The notes beneath the pieces were generated by a model that worked only from the letters and a program-made list of their open reading frames with translations, searched no databases and was not told where the DNA came from. Source: Gordonia sp. (in: high G+C Gram-positive bacteria) (GTDB lineage Bacteria; Actinomycetota; Actinomycetes; Mycobacteriales; Mycobacteriaceae). From it: 45,078 nt of DNA. Shown one piece after another: positions 10,908-19,999 of the stretch. The stretch spans positions 1 to 45,078 of the forward strand of contig NZ_JAAYXO010000107.1 in assembly GCF_012515855.1 (NCBI RefSeq), read 5' to 3'. Numbering within the stretch: position 1 is the stretch's first letter; each line of letters starts with the position of its first letter. The position numbers were made by a program, and so were the translations under genes.

Positions 10908-12268
10908 TGTGTGCCCCCTTCTCCGAAGACGGTGGCCTTCGACGGGTCGAACGGGCAGCCGCCCGGATGCCCGTCGCCCGGAAAGTGGGCCAGGTACTCG
11001 TCGCGGAAGTGCTCGATGGAGCTGCGGATCGGCACTCCCGACGCATCGCCGAGCGCACAGAACGAGTTGCCCACCACGCTGTCGGTGATGTCGAGGATCT
11101 TGGTGAGGTCGTCCTCGGTGGCGTCGCCGGCTTCCAGGCGGCGCATGATCTGCACCATCCAGTAGGTGCCCTCCCGGCACGGGGTGCACTTGCCGCACGA
11201 CTCGTGTGCGTAGAACTCCGCCCATCGCAGAACCGCGCGGACCACGCAGACCGAGTCGTCGAAGATCTGGAGGGCCTTGGTGCCGAGCATCGACCCCGCG
11301 GCGCCGACTCCCTCGTAATCGAGGGGGACGTCCAGGTGCTCGGCGGTGAACATCGGGGTCGACGATCCGCCCGGGGTCCAGAACTTCAGGGTGTGACCGG
11401 GGCGGATGCCGCCCGCGCGGTCGAGGAGTTCGCGCAGGGTGACTCCCAGCGGCGCCTCGTACTGGCCCGGCCGCACCACGTGGCCCGACAGCGAGTACAT
11501 CGTGTACCCGGCGGATTTCTCGGTCCCGAACCGGCCGAACCACTCGGCGCCGTTGCGCAGGATGGCTGGAACGCTCGCGATGGATTCCACGTTGTTGACC
11601 ACCGTCGGGCTGGCATACAGACCGGCGACGGCGGGGAACGGCGGACGCAGGCGCGGCTGTCCGCGCCGACCTTCCAGCGAGTCCAGCAGTGCGGTCTCCT
11701 CGCCGCAGATGTAGGCGCCTGCGCCGGCGTGGACGACGAGCTCGAGGGCGAACCCCGAACCGAGGACGTCGGCGCCGAGCAGGCCGGCGTCGTACGCCTC
11801 GGCGACCGCGTGGCGCAACCGACGGACCACCCCGGCCACCTCGCCGCGGACGTAGATGAAGGCGTGCGAGGCGCGGATGGCGTAGGCGGCGATGACGACG
11901 CCTTCGATCAGCATGTGCGGGGAGGCCAGCATCAGCGGCATGTCCTTGCACGTCCCGGGCTCGGACTCGTCGGCGTTGACCACCAGGTAGTGGGGCGTGC
12001 CGTCGCCCCCAGGTGCTGCGCCCTGCGGAATGAACGACCACTTGGTGCCGACAGGGAAGCCCGCGCCGCCGCGGCCGCGCAGTCCGGATTCCTTGACCTG
12101 GGCGATCACGTCGTCCGGGGTCATGCGGAGGGCGGCCTTGAGCCCCTGGTACCCCTTCTGGGCGACGTAGTTGCGGAGCGTCCATGACTCGGGCTCGCCC
12201 CAGTGTCGAGACAGGATCGGCAGTTCGGCGGGTTCGGGGGTCGACGACGGCAGGCTGATGGCGATCAC
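10904..12268 (-). CDS. nuoF: NADH-quinone oxidoreductase subunit F (NADH/FMN site)
   Basis: This subunit binds NADH and FMN and holds cluster N3; it is where electrons enter complex I. 454 residues. The glycine-rich nucleotide loop [15 protein letters not shown] is at residues 65-79, [12 protein letters not shown] at about 99-110, and the N3 ligands [13 protein letters not shown] give Cys 358, 361 and 364 with Cys 404 in NSFCALGD. The start is a GTG at 12268 (VIAISLPSS), with GGAGG 7 bases upstream and a GTGA overlap with the nuoE stop. An earlier start would place Arg-rich nuoE antisense sequence at the front, so it was rejected. Confidence 0.95.
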   Translation of the reverse strand: MIAISLPSSTPEPAELPILSRHWGEPESWTLRNYVAQKGYQGLKAALRMTPDDVIAQVKESGLRGRGGAGFPVGTKWSFIPQGAAPGGDGTPHYLVVNADESEPGTCKDMPLMLASPHMLIEGVVIAAYAIRASHAFIYVRGEVAGVVRRLRHAVAEAYDAGLLGADVLGSGFALELVVHAGAGAYICGEETALLDSLEGRRGQPRLRPPFPAVAGLYASPTVVNNVESIASVPAILRNGAEWFGRFGTEKSAGYTMYSLSGHVVRPGQYEAPLGVTLRELLDRAGGIRPGHTLKFWTPGGSSTPMFTAEHLDVPLDYEGVGAAGSMLGTKALQIFDDSVCVVRAVLRWAEFYAHESCGKCTPCREGTYWMVQIMRRLEAGDATEDDLTKILDITDSVVGNSFCALGDASGVPIRSSIEHFRDEYLAHFPGDGHPGGCPFDPSKATVFGEGGTQ

Positions 12269-12948
12269 GGCTGCTCCTCCTCGACGCCTGCCAGCAGGCG
12301 GGCGGCCTGACGGAACGTGCAGAGGCTCGACGGCCCGCGGGTGGGCGCGGGCGGATTTCCTGCCCGGAGGTCGTCGATCAGCGCCTTGACCGAGTCCGGC
12401 GTCTGATTGTCGAAGAACTCCCAGTTCACCATCACCACCGGAGCGAAGTCGCACGCCGCGTTGCACTCCACGCGATCGACGGTCACAACGCCGTCGTCGG
12501 TGGTGCCGCCCGGCGCGATGCCGAGCGAGTCGGTGAGGTCGGAGAGGATCGCGTCGCCGCCCATCACCGCGCACAGGGCATTGGTGCAGACCCCGACGAA
12601 GTAGTCGCCGGTCGGCTGCCTCCGATACATCGTGTAGAAGGTGGCCACCGAGCCGACCTGGGCGGTCGACAGGCCGAGCTGCTGTGCGCAGAACGCGACG
12701 CCCGCACGCGTCAGGTAGCCGTCATGGCTCTGCACCAGGTGCAGCAGCGGCAGGAGCGCAGACCGGGACTGCGGATACTTCGCGATGATCGTCGCGGCCT
12801 CGGCGGCCAGAGCCGCGGCGGTGTCGTCGGGGTAGTGCAGGGGGCCGTCGAACTCGATCGGCTCGATCGGGACGCCCGCGGTGAACGTCGGGGGCGGAGT
12901 GCGGTCCGACGCGACGCTCGGCAGGTCGACGAAAACGGGCTCGTTCAT
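12265..12948 (-). CDS. nuoE: NADH-quinone oxidoreductase subunit E ([2Fe-2S])
   Basis: This thioredoxin-fold subunit carries cluster N1a next to NuoF. 227 residues from [11 protein letters not shown]. The four ligands are visible as VCTNALC and VECNAAC, with the family helix [26 protein letters not shown] before them. The N-terminal 45 residues are a poorly conserved extension. The ATG at 12948 overlaps the nuoD stop by four bases (ATGA); the frame open upstream is antisense-like relative to nuoD and was not used. No damage is seen. Confidence 0.94.
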   Translation of the reverse strand: MNEPVFVDLPSVASDRTPPPTFTAGVPIEPIEFDGPLHYPDDTAAALAAEAATIIAKYPQSRSALLPLLHLVQSHDGYLTRAGVAFCAQQLGLSTAQVGSVATFYTMYRRQPTGDYFVGVCTNALCAVMGGDAILSDLTDSLGIAPGGTTDDGVVTVDRVECNAACDFAPVVMVNWEFFDNQTPDSVKALIDDLRAGNPPAPTRGPSSLCTFRQAARLLAGVEEEQP

Positions 12949-14252
12949 CGGTCGACCCCTCCCATCACCGGATCGATGCTGGCCACCGCGGTGATGACGT
13001 CGGCGACCAGGCCGCCCTCGCACATCGCGGCGACCGCCTGCAGGTTGGTGAACGACGGATCGCGGAAGTGGACCCGATAGGGGCGGGTGCCGCCGTCGGA
13101 GACCAGGTGGACCCCGAGCTCGCCGCGGGGCGACTCGATCGCCACATAGCACTGACCCGCGGGCACGCGCATCCCCTCGGTGACGAGCTTGAAGTGGTGG
13201 ATGAGCGATTCCATCGACATGCCCATGATCTCGGCGATGTGCTCGGGCGAGTTGCCCATGCCGTCCGGTCCGACCGCCAGGTCAGCCGGCCACGCCAGCT
13301 TGCGGTCGGCCACCATCACCGGGCCGGGCTCCAGCGCGTCGAGGCACTGTCGCACGATGCGGATCGACTGCTTCATCTCTTCCACGCGGATCAGATAGCG
13401 GCCGTAGGAGTCGCATGCGGTGTCCGTGATGACGTCGAACTCGTAGTTCTCGTAGCCGCAGTACGGATCGGACTTGCGGAGGTCGTAGGGGAGGCCGGTG
13501 GACCGCAGGACGGGCCCGGTGATCCCGAGCGCCATGCAGCCGGTGAGGTCGAGGTAGCCGACGCCCTGGGTGCGCGCCCGCCAGATGTAGTTCTCGGTCA
13601 GCAGCGCCTCGACCTCGGCGATCTGGCCGGGCAGGGCGTCCAGGACGTCGGAGATCTTCTGTTCCGCGCCTTCGGGGAGGTCCTGCGCGAGGCCGCCGGG
13701 ACGGATGAAGGCGTGGTTCATCCGCAGACCGGTGATGTCTTCGAAGAGGTCGAGGATCGTCTCGCGGGCGCCGAACCCCAAGAACATCGGGGTGACCGCG
13801 CCGAGCTCCATGCCGCCGGTTGCCAATGCCACCAGGTGCGAGCTGATCCGGTTGAGCTCCATCAGCAGCACGCGGATCACCGAGGCGCGTTTCGGGATGT
13901 CGTCGGTGATGCCGAGGAGCTTCTCCACCGCCAGGCAGTAGGCGGTCTCGTTGAAGAACGGCGACAGGTAGTCCATCCGCGTCACGAACGCGACGCCCTG
14001 CGTCCACGTCCGGAATTCGAGGTTCTTCTCGATGCCGGTGTGGAGGTAGCCGATGCCGCAGCGGGCTTCGGTGACGGTCTCGCCGTCGATCTCGAGGATC
14101 AGCCGCAGCACCCCGTGGGTGGACGGGTGCTGGGGGCCCATGTTGACGACGATTCGCTCGTCGTCGGGGCCGGACGCGGCGCGCTCGCGGACCGCGGCGA
14201 CGACCTCGTCCCAGTCGCGACCGCTGGCGGTGAAGGTGGTCTGGCCGGGCAT
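12945..14252 (-). CDS. nuoD: NADH-quinone oxidoreductase subunit D (49-kDa)
   Basis: This subunit forms the quinone-binding cavity together with NuoB and NuoH. 435 residues from [16 protein letters not shown]. The signature [16 protein letters not shown] holds the loop with the quinone-facing His; [15 protein letters not shown] and [22 protein letters not shown] follow. The C-terminus [28 protein letters not shown] is the conserved end of the family. The start overlaps the nuoC stop by one base (TGATG). GGAGG lies 8-12 bases upstream of the ATG. The protein looks intact, so any complex I defect in this strain would come from nuoB, not from this partner. Confidence 0.95.
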   Translation of the reverse strand: MPGQTTFTASGRDWDEVVAAVRERAASGPDDERIVVNMGPQHPSTHGVLRLILEIDGETVTEARCGIGYLHTGIEKNLEFRTWTQGVAFVTRMDYLSPFFNETAYCLAVEKLLGITDDIPKRASVIRVLLMELNRISSHLVALATGGMELGAVTPMFLGFGARETILDLFEDITGLRMNHAFIRPGGLAQDLPEGAEQKISDVLDALPGQIAEVEALLTENYIWRARTQGVGYLDLTGCMALGITGPVLRSTGLPYDLRKSDPYCGYENYEFDVITDTACDSYGRYLIRVEEMKQSIRIVRQCLDALEPGPVMVADRKLAWPADLAVGPDGMGNSPEHIAEIMGMSMESLIHHFKLVTEGMRVPAGQCYVAIESPRGELGVHLVSDGGTRPYRVHFRDPSFTNLQAVAAMCEGGLVADVITAVASIDPVMGGVDR

Positions 14253-14944
14253 CAGTTGTACCTCCTCCGCTGCTCGGGTGGCGCGATGGTGGCGCCCTTG
14301 TACTGCACCGGAATGCCGCCGAGCGGGTAGTCCTTGCGCTGCGGGTGGCCTTCCCAGTCGTCGGGCATCTCGATGCGCGTGAGCGACGGATGCCCGTCGA
14401 AGACGATGCCGAAGAAGTCGTAGGTCTCGCGCTCGTGCCAGTCGTTGGTCGGGTACACCGGCAGCAGGGTGCTCAGATGCGGATCGGAGTCCGGGACCGC
14501 GACCTCCAACCGAATCCGACGGTTGTGGGTGATCGAGCGCAACGGGTACACCGCGTGCAGCTCGCGACCGGTCTCCTCGGGGTAGTGCACTCCGCTGACG
14601 CCGAGACACAGTTCGAAGCGCAGCGCGGGCTCGTCGCGCAGGGTGGCGGCGACCAGCAGCAGATGGGCGCGGTCGACGAAGACGGTGAGGTCGCCGCGGT
14701 CGACCAGCACCTTCTCGACAGCGGCATCGACGCTGACCCCGCGCCGGACCAGACCCGCCTCGAGTTCGTCGATCACCTCGTCGAAGTAGCCGCCGAACGG
14801 GCGGTCGGTGCTGCCGGGCATCGCGATCGGAGCCACCAGACCGCCGTACCCCGACGTGTCGCCGGTGCCCTCGGCGCCGAACAAGCCGCGTCGGGTGCCG
14901 ATGACATCGTGATCGCCACCGGTGCGGGAGACGTCGCGGCTCAT
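14252..14944 (-). CDS. nuoC: NADH-quinone oxidoreductase subunit C (30-kDa)
   Basis: This is a peripheral-arm scaffold subunit lying against NuoD, with no cofactor. 230 residues from [16 protein letters not shown]. The hallmark at the C-terminal side is intact: [47 protein letters not shown] (split here: [14 protein letters not shown], then [19 protein letters not shown]). The first 50 residues are Gly-rich and poorly conserved, as in mycobacterial homologues. The ATG at 14944 overlaps the end of the nuoB frame (ATGA), so expression of nuoC should be sensitive to whether ribosomes finish nuoB. Confidence 0.93.
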   Translation of the reverse strand: MSRDVSRTGGDHDVIGTRRGLFGAEGTGDTSGYGGLVAPIAMPGSTDRPFGGYFDEVIDELEAGLVRRGVSVDAAVEKVLVDRGDLTVFVDRAHLLLVAATLRDEPALRFELCLGVSGVHYPEETGRELHAVYPLRSITHNRRIRLEVAVPDSDPHLSTLLPVYPTNDWHERETYDFFGIVFDGHPSLTRIEMPDDWEGHPQRKDYPLGGIPVQYKGATIAPPEQRRRYN

Positions 14945-15495
14945 CGCAGCAGTCCCTTCAGTTCGAGGGTCGCCGGCGCCGACAGCGCTGCCGCCTCGAC
15001 CGCGCGAATGGCCTCGTCGCGGTGGACGCCGAGTGGCATCTGCTGGATCTGCTCGTGGAGTTTGAGGATCGCGTTCAGCAGCATCTCCGGCCGCGGGGGA
15101 CATCCGGGGAGGTAGATGTCGACAGGCACCACGTGGTCGACGCCCTGGACCACCGCGTAGTTGTTGAACATGCCGCCCGACGACGCGCACACGCCCATCG
15201 CGAGGACCCACTTCGGTTCGGCCATCTAGTCGTAGATCTGCCGGAGCACCGGGGCCATCTTCTGGCTCACCCGCCCGGCGACGATCATCAGGTCGGCCTG
15301 CCGCGGCGACGCGCGGAAGGCCTCCATGCCGAACCGGGCGAGGTCGTAGCGGCCCGCGGTGGTCGCCATCATCTCGATGGCGCAGCAGGCCAGACCGAAG
15401 GTCGCGGGCCACAGAGATCCCTTGCGCATGTAGCCGGCGAGGCCTTCGACGGTGCTCAACAGGAAACCGCCGGGCAACTGCTCCTCGAGTCCCAT
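14941..15495 (-). pseudogene. nuoB: NADH-quinone oxidoreductase subunit B interrupted by an in-frame amber codon
   Basis: NuoB carries the terminal cluster N2 that reduces quinone. The frame from [19 protein letters not shown] gives 89 residues and meets TAG at 15228-15226; after it the same frame continues for 94 residues to the normal end (LELKGLLR). With one residue in place of the stop the total is 184, the family length, and homologues read QIYDQMAEPKWV across this point, so a CAG Gln codon has become TAG by one C-to-T change. The N2 ligands are split: Cys 37-38 (LACCAIEMM) before the stop, Cys 103 (MGVCASSGG) and Cys 132 (LPGCPPRP) after it. An ATG follows the TAG directly, so reinitiation could give a two-piece NuoB. 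Options are a real null mutation, a split but functional protein, suppression, or a sequencing error. TAG is an ordinary stop elsewhere here (aconitase, methyltransferase). Confidence 0.85.
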
Positions 15496-15626
15496 GACCG
15501 TGCCTCCTTACGTTCGTTTGTTTCGGTCGCACGGGCCAGTTCCGGTCCGGACCGGAGGGGTCGTGCGATGTGCGGCCGGGGTGGTCGGCCGTCGGTATTC
15601 GGTTGACGGGTTCGGCGTTGGGCGGC

Positions 15627-15989
15627 TCAGTCCCAGCGGAGTCCTCCGCGGCGCCACTCGTAGGCGTAGGCGACGGAGACGTTGACGATGAAGAGGGCCA
15701 CGGCCAGCAGCCCGAACCAGCCGAGGCTGTCCGAGGCCACCGCCCACGGATAGAGGAAGACGATCTCGATGTCGAAGATGATGAACAGCATCGCGGTCAG
15801 GTAGTACTTCACCGGGAACCGCTGGACCAGGCCCGCGCTCGGAGGCAGGGTCTCGATGCCGCACTCGTAGGCCTCGAGCTTCGCTCGGTTGTATCGGCGA
15901 GGGCCGACGACGGAGGCGAGGACGACAGAGACGAGCGCGAACGCCAGCGCAATCGCGCCGAGCACCAGGATCGGTCCGTAGGCATTCAT
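15627..15989 (-). CDS. nuoA: NADH-quinone oxidoreductase subunit A
   Basis: This is a three-helix membrane subunit of complex I next to the quinone site, 120 residues from [19 protein letters not shown], which matches how mycobacterial NuoA begins. The loop [21 protein letters not shown] holds the conserved Glu-Cys-Gly, and [24 protein letters not shown] is the strongest family signature. GGAGG lies 11 bases before the ATG. A GTG start at 16037 would add 16 residues but has no ribosome site. A 131-base gap separates it from nuoB, the only sizeable gap inside the operon. The promoter should lie in 15990-16145; a TAGGGT hexamer reading leftwards near 16070 is only a weak candidate. Confidence 0.94.
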   Translation of the reverse strand: MNAYGPILVLGAIALAFALVSVVLASVVGPRRYNRAKLEAYECGIETLPPSAGLVQRFPVKYYLTAMLFIIFDIEIVFLYPWAVASDSLGWFGLLAVALFIVNVSVAYAYEWRRGGLRWD

Positions 15990-16145
15990 TCCCCGCAGCG
16001 CCTCCTCTTCCTCGAACGAGTCTGAGACGGGTGTCACGGCTCGCGTGAAGCTGTGACCTGATGCACACCCTACTCACGTAAACGCGTGGGCTGTGGGACT
16101 TCTCGGTGAAGTCACGGGTCGTCTGCTGATGTCAGCGAGTCGGTG

Positions 16146-17360
16146 TCAGGCGCCGACTCGTTCGAAGACGGCGGCGAGTCCCTGGCCGCCGCCGATGCAC
16201 ATGGTCTCCAGACCGTATCGGGCATCGCGCCGGACGAGTTCGCGCGCCAGGGTGGCCAGCATGCGGCCGCCGGTGGCGCCGACGGGGTGGCCGAGCGAGA
16301 TCCCCGACCCGTGAACATTGGTCCGCTCGAAGTCCGCGTCGGTGAACTTCCACTCGCGCGTCACCGCGAGGGCCTGGGCGGCGAACGCCTCGTTGAGCTC
16401 GATGAGGTCGATGTCGGTGAGCGACAGATCTGCCTTGGCGAGTGCGGCGGCGGTGGCGGGCACCGGGCCGATGCCCATGACCTTCGGTTCAACGCCTGCG
16501 ACGGCCCAGGAGACCAACCGGACCAGCGGCGTGAGACCGAGTTCGGCAGCCTTCTCCGGCGTGGTCACGATGCACATCGACGCGGCGTCGTTCTGTCCGC
16601 TGGCGTTGCCCGCGGTGACGGTGGCCTCGGGGTCCTGCTTGCCGAGGATCGGACGCAGGCGCGAGAGTCCGTCGAGATCGGTGTCGGCTCGCGGATGCTC
16701 GTCGGTGTCGATGACGCGGTCGCCGCGGCGGTCGGAGACCGTCACCGGGATGATCTCTTCGGCGAGCGCGCCGCTGCGCTGGGCCGCGACGGCGCGACGA
16801 TGTGACTCGACAGCCAGTTGGTCCTGCTCCTGGCGGGAGATCCCGTACTCGCGGCGCAGGTTCTCGGCGGTCTCGATCATGCCGCCGGGAACGGGGTAGT
16901 ACCGTCCGCCCGCGGTCGATCGTGCGCGGACCAGGCCGTCGTGCACGGTGACGCCACCGCGGGCCCCGCCCCAGCGCATGTCGGTGGAGTAGAACGCGGC
17001 GTTGCTCATCGACTCGGTGCCGCCGGCGACGACGACGTCGTTGTCGCCGAGGACCACCTGCATCGCAGCTTGGATCACGGCCTGCAGTCCCGAACCGCAC
17101 CGGCGGTCGATGTGCATTCCGGGGACGGTGACCGGCAGCCCGGCGTCGAGCGCGACCACCCGTCCGATCGCCGGCGCCTCACTGTTGCCGTTGCAGTGTC
17201 CGAGGATCACGTCGCCGATCTCCTCCGGGGCGACGCCGGTCCGATCCATCAGGCCGCGCAGGGCGGTGACCCCGAGGTCCACGGCGGTGATGTCGCGGAA
17301 CATCCCGCCGTAACGGCCGATGGGGGTGCGGACGGGTTCGCAAATGACTGCTTCACGCAT
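16146..17360 (-). CDS. Acetyl-CoA C-acyltransferase (thiolase)
   Basis: Thiolases of this family cleave 3-ketoacyl-CoA with CoA in beta-oxidation (or run in reverse). 404 residues from MREAVICEPVRTPIG. The nucleophile is Cys 88 in HIDRRCGSGLQAV; NEAFAAQAL, GSGISLGHPVGATGGRM (catalytic His) and CIGGGQG (acid/base Cys) are all present. The ATG at 17360 has GAAAGG 9-14 bases upstream; an earlier start nine codons upstream lacks this. It lies upstream of nuoA on the same strand with a gap of over 150 bases, so it may be transcribed separately. It is divergent from the acyl-CoA dehydrogenase gene, with 216 bases between them, which suggests joint control of a fatty-acid or branched-chain degradation step. 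The substrate is not determinable from sequence. Confidence 0.92.
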   Translation of the reverse strand: MREAVICEPVRTPIGRYGGMFRDITAVDLGVTALRGLMDRTGVAPEEIGDVILGHCNGNSEAPAIGRVVALDAGLPVTVPGMHIDRRCGSGLQAVIQAAMQVVLGDNDVVVAGGTESMSNAAFYSTDMRWGGARGGVTVHDGLVRARSTAGGRYYPVPGGMIETAENLRREYGISRQEQDQLAVESHRRAVAAQRSGALAEEIIPVTVSDRRGDRVIDTDEHPRADTDLDGLSRLRPILGKQDPEATVTAGNASGQNDAASMCIVTTPEKAAELGLTPLVRLVSWAVAGVEPKVMGIGPVPATAAALAKADLSLTDIDLIELNEAFAAQALAVTREWKFTDADFERTNVHGSGISLGHPVGATGGRMLATLARELVRRDARYGLETMCIGGGQGLAAVFERVGA

Positions 17361-17514
17361 GGGTGGGTGCCTTTCAGAGTGCGTCACTCAGCGGTGACGA
17401 GGGTGCGGAGTTTATTCTCCGATCTTGCCGGTGCTGTGGCGGGGCGGCGACGCCACCGTGGTGTGCGAGGAACTTTCCGGGCTTCCCGAGATCGAGATGT
17501 AGCGACGATCGGGA

Positions 17515-17520
17515 TATAAC
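17515..17520 (+). promoter_or_regulatory. Candidate -10 element for the acyl-CoA dehydrogenase gene
   Basis: TATAAC stands 56 bases upstream of the GTG start at 17577, in an otherwise G/C-rich divergent intergenic region (17361-17576). No good -35 hexamer is seen at 16-18 bases upstream, as is common in actinobacteria. This is a visual match only. Confidence 0.3.
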
Positions 17521-17576
17521 GGCAACAGTGCATCGGGTCGAACGGACGGCCCTTCCCCTTCGTAAGGACAATTGCC

Positions 17577-18767
17577 GTGACGCGACTCGCGCAGACCCCC
17601 GACCTCACCGAATTTCAACGCGACGTGCTCGCGGCCGTCCGGTCGTTCGTCGACAAGGAGATCATCCCGAACGCGCAGGAATTGGAGCACACCGACACCT
17701 ACCCGCAAGAGATCGTCGACCAGATGGCGCAGATGGGGCTGTTCGGCCTGATGATCCCCACCGAGTACGGCGGGCTCGGTGAATCGCTGCTGACCTACGC
17801 GCTGTGCGTGGAAGAACTGGCGCGCGGGTGGATGAGCGTCTCCGGCGTCATCAACACGCACTTCATCACCGCGTACATGATCCGTCAGCACGGGACCGAG
17901 GAGCAGAAGCAGCGCTTTCTGCCGCGCATGGCCACCGGCGAGGTTCGCGGCGCCTTCTCGATGTCCGAGCCGGAACTCGGCTCCGACGTCGCGGCCATTC
18001 GGACCCGCGCCACACGCGACGGTGACGACTACGTGATCAACGGGCAGAAGATGTGGCTCACCAACGGCGGCACGTCGACCCTGGTGGCCGCACTGGTGAA
18101 GACCGACGAGGGTGCCGACAAGCCTCACCGAAACCTCACGACGTTCCTGGTGGAGAAGCCCGCGGGGTTCGGCGAGGTGGTTCCTGGCGTCACCATCCCC
18201 GGAAAGATCGAGAAGATGGGCTACAAGGGGATCGACACCACGGAGTTGATCTTCGACGGCTACCGCGCCCCGGCCACCGACATCCTCGGCGGCGAGCCGG
18301 GCAAGGGCTTCGGCCACATGATGGACGGCGTCGAGGTGGGGCGCGTCAACGTCTCCGCGCGCGCCTGCGGCCTGGCCCTGCGCAGCTTCGAGCTCGCGGC
18401 CCGCTACGCGCAGCAGCGGCAGACTTTCGGCAAGCCGATCGTCGACCACCAGGCGATCTCGTTCAAGCTCGCCGAGATGGCCACCAAGGTGGAGGCCGCC
18501 CATCTGATGATGGTGAACGCGGCGCGACTCAAGGACTCCGGTGACCGGAACGACGTCGCCGCGGGCATGGCCAAGTACCTCGCCAGCGAGTACTGCGCGG
18601 AAGTGACCCAGGAGAGCTTCCGCATCCACGGCGGCTACGGCTACTCCAAGGAGTACGAGATCGAACGCCTGATGCGCGAGGCGCCGTTCCTGCTCATCGG
18701 CGAGGGCACCAGCGAGATCCAGAAGACCATCATCAGCAAGGGCGTGCTCCGCAGTTACGGGCTGTGA
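17577..18767 (+). CDS. Acyl-CoA dehydrogenase family protein
   Basis: This is an FAD-dependent flavoenzyme that introduces the alpha-beta double bond into an acyl-CoA. 396 residues, the usual size. Family signatures are FGLMIPTEYGGLG, AFSMSEPELGSDVAAI (FAD/substrate loop), GQKMWLTNGG, RQTFGKPIVDHQAISFKLAEMA, and HGGYGYSKEYEIERLMREAPFLLIGEGTSEIQ, where the Glu of GEGT occupies the place of the catalytic base. The start is a GTG at 17577 with AAGGA 10 bases before it. It is divergent from the thiolase and ends 16 bases from the convergent TetR gene. Chain-length preference cannot be read from the sequence. Confidence 0.93.
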   Translation: MTRLAQTPDLTEFQRDVLAAVRSFVDKEIIPNAQELEHTDTYPQEIVDQMAQMGLFGLMIPTEYGGLGESLLTYALCVEELARGWMSVSGVINTHFITAYMIRQHGTEEQKQRFLPRMATGEVRGAFSMSEPELGSDVAAIRTRATRDGDDYVINGQKMWLTNGGTSTLVAALVKTDEGADKPHRNLTTFLVEKPAGFGEVVPGVTIPGKIEKMGYKGIDTTELIFDGYRAPATDILGGEPGKGFGHMMDGVEVGRVNVSARACGLALRSFELAARYAQQRQTFGKPIVDHQAISFKLAEMATKVEAAHLMMVNAARLKDSGDRNDVAAGMAKYLASEYCAEVTQESFRIHGGYGYSKEYEIERLMREAPFLLIGEGTSEIQKTIISKGVLRSYGL

Positions 18768-18783
18768 CCTGTGCCGGGGTGAT

Positions 18784-19410
18784 TCATGCCCTGGCCACTG
18801 AGACTGGCGCTGTCAGCAGGCCGATCGCGGCGTCAATCAGATTGATCACCCAGGCGGTGTCGGCGTCGGAGAATGCCCCTTCGTGGTCGGCGATGGTGCG
18901 GATGGACATGTTGATGAGCATCGACAGGCGATCTTCGATCATGTCTGCGGGCAGACTATCCAGCGAGGCGCGGATGCCGGCCCAAGTCTCCCGCAAACTG
19001 CTCGCCGAGTCCCGGCCAAGCCCTCGGCGGCGTCGAGGATCGGCCAACAGCTGGGCACAGAAGCGGGCATAGTGGCTGTCCGGGGTGTTGTCGGTGGCCA
19101 GCGGCAGAATGAACGCTTCGACGTACTCGCGCAGATCCGGCTCTCGCCCCTGTAGCTCGACGGCGTCGAGCATGCGTCGACGGTGTTCGTTGATCCGCTG
19201 CATCCGGAACTCCAGGATGGCGGTCAGGAGATGCTCTTTGTCGCCGAAGTGGTACTGAACCACGCCGCTGTTACGCTGACCGGCCTCGGCGCCGACCTCG
19301 CGCAACGAGACAGCGTCGACTCCGCGTTCGCTGAACAGTCGCTCGGCCGTGACGATGATGCGCTCGGACGTGCTGATGCGCACTGCGTTCTTCGTGTTCG
19401 ACGACGGCAT
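18784..19410 (-). CDS. TetR/AcrR family transcriptional regulator
   Basis: This is a one-domain HTH repressor type with a ligand-binding C-terminal half, 208 residues. The N-terminal 15-62 segment SERIIVTAERLFSERGVDAVSLREVGAEAGQRNSGVVQYHFGDKEHLL is the TetR HTH with the family's YHFGDKE end (written here across helix 1 to helix 4). The start ATG at 19410 has GGAAGGA 7 bases before it. It is convergent with the acyl-CoA dehydrogenase gene. The nearest divergent promoters are its own (19411-19553) and that of the thiolase pair; control of the fatty-acid genes is plausible by position but not shown. Confidence 0.9.
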   Translation of the reverse strand: MPSSNTKNAVRISTSERIIVTAERLFSERGVDAVSLREVGAEAGQRNSGVVQYHFGDKEHLLTAILEFRMQRINEHRRRMLDAVELQGREPDLREYVEAFILPLATDNTPDSHYARFCAQLLADPRRRRGLGRDSASSLRETWAGIRASLDSLPADMIEDRLSMLINMSIRTIADHEGAFSDADTAWVINLIDAAIGLLTAPVSVARA

Positions 19411-19553
19411 GGCAGTCCTTCCTTCTCTCGTGAATCATTGCAGAAGCTGCACATGTACCGACGAGGAGGAGTGGGGGAGCTGAGAGGCGAGATTGTCACG
19501 AGTGTCGCAATCACGAAGCAGTTGGCTCCGCTCGGATCGTTCGGACCAAGCGT

Positions 19554-19577
19554 GAGTTGCTCGCGTACGAGCAACTC
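19554..19577 (-). terminator. Hairpin terminator after the receiver-protein gene
   Basis: A perfect inverted repeat, GAGTTGCTCG / CGAGCAACTC with loop CGTA, begins one base beyond the stop codon of the minus-strand gene at 19579. Ten paired bases and a four-base loop fit a transcription terminator; there is no clear T-run, as is frequent in actinobacteria. Confidence 0.6.
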
Positions 19578-19578
19578 T

Positions 19579-19989
19579 TCACCTGAGCAGGTCGACCACG
19601 GTTCGGGGGAGTTCCAGCGGGTCGATGGGGAGGGCGGCGGTCGCGTCGGCGCGCGACCAGTCGGCCAACCAGCGGTCGGCCCGCCGTGCGATCAGGACCA
19701 GTAGCGGCGGGCACGGCTCGTACTCGTCGCGAATCTGTTTCGCCAGACCCATGCCGCCGACCGGTGCGGCCTCGCCGTCCAGAATCGCGAGGTCGACGGT
19801 CCGCTCGTCGAGGTGCGCGAGGACCGTCGGCGCGGTCGCCACTTCGATCAGCTGCAGGTCGGGCAGGTCGGGGTGGAGTTGCTCGTCGAGAGTCCCGAGC
19901 ACTTGTCGCCGGGTGCCGGGGTTGTCGGAGTACACCAGCACGCGCAGCGTGACGCGATCTTCGGCGGGGGAACGGTCGTCGCGGCTCAC
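19579..19989 (-). CDS. Orphan response-regulator receiver-like protein (Rv3143-type)
   Basis: A single receiver fold of 136 residues with no DNA-binding output domain. The probable phosphoacceptor is the Asp in TVDLAILDGEAAPVGGMGL at the end of strand 3. The pocket is otherwise degenerate: the usual acidic pair near the start is Ser-Asp (VYSDNPGTR), and the Lys-Pro pair after strand 5 is replaced by PIDPLELP. It resembles Rv3143 of M. tuberculosis, an orphan regulator encoded next to the nuo operon there, and it also lies near nuo here, which suggests a link to complex I. GTG at 19989 was chosen because it gives the family length and starts 10 bases after pdxY; the frame is open further upstream over pdxY. 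Confidence 0.75.
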   Translation of the reverse strand: MSRDDRSPAEDRVTLRVLVYSDNPGTRRQVLGTLDEQLHPDLPDLQLIEVATAPTVLAHLDERTVDLAILDGEAAPVGGMGLAKQIRDEYEPCPPLLVLIARRADRWLADWSRADATAALPIDPLELPRTVVDLLR

Positions 19990-19999
19990 ACCTGTGACC

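Noticed and set aside
14941-15495. Genome-wide reading of TAG as an amino acid
   Set aside because: Aconitase (31542-31544), the methyltransferase (29753-29755) and the small gene at 44738 end in TAG at the normal family or operon position, so TAG works as a stop here.
16097-16113. GACTTC/GAAGTC hairpin after the thiolase gene as a terminator
   Set aside because: Only six pairs with a five-base loop and no T-run; too weak to call.
16146-17360. Thiolase as the first gene of the nuo operon
   Set aside because: The gap to nuoA is over 150 bases and the gene is unrelated in function; co-transcription cannot be shown from sequence.
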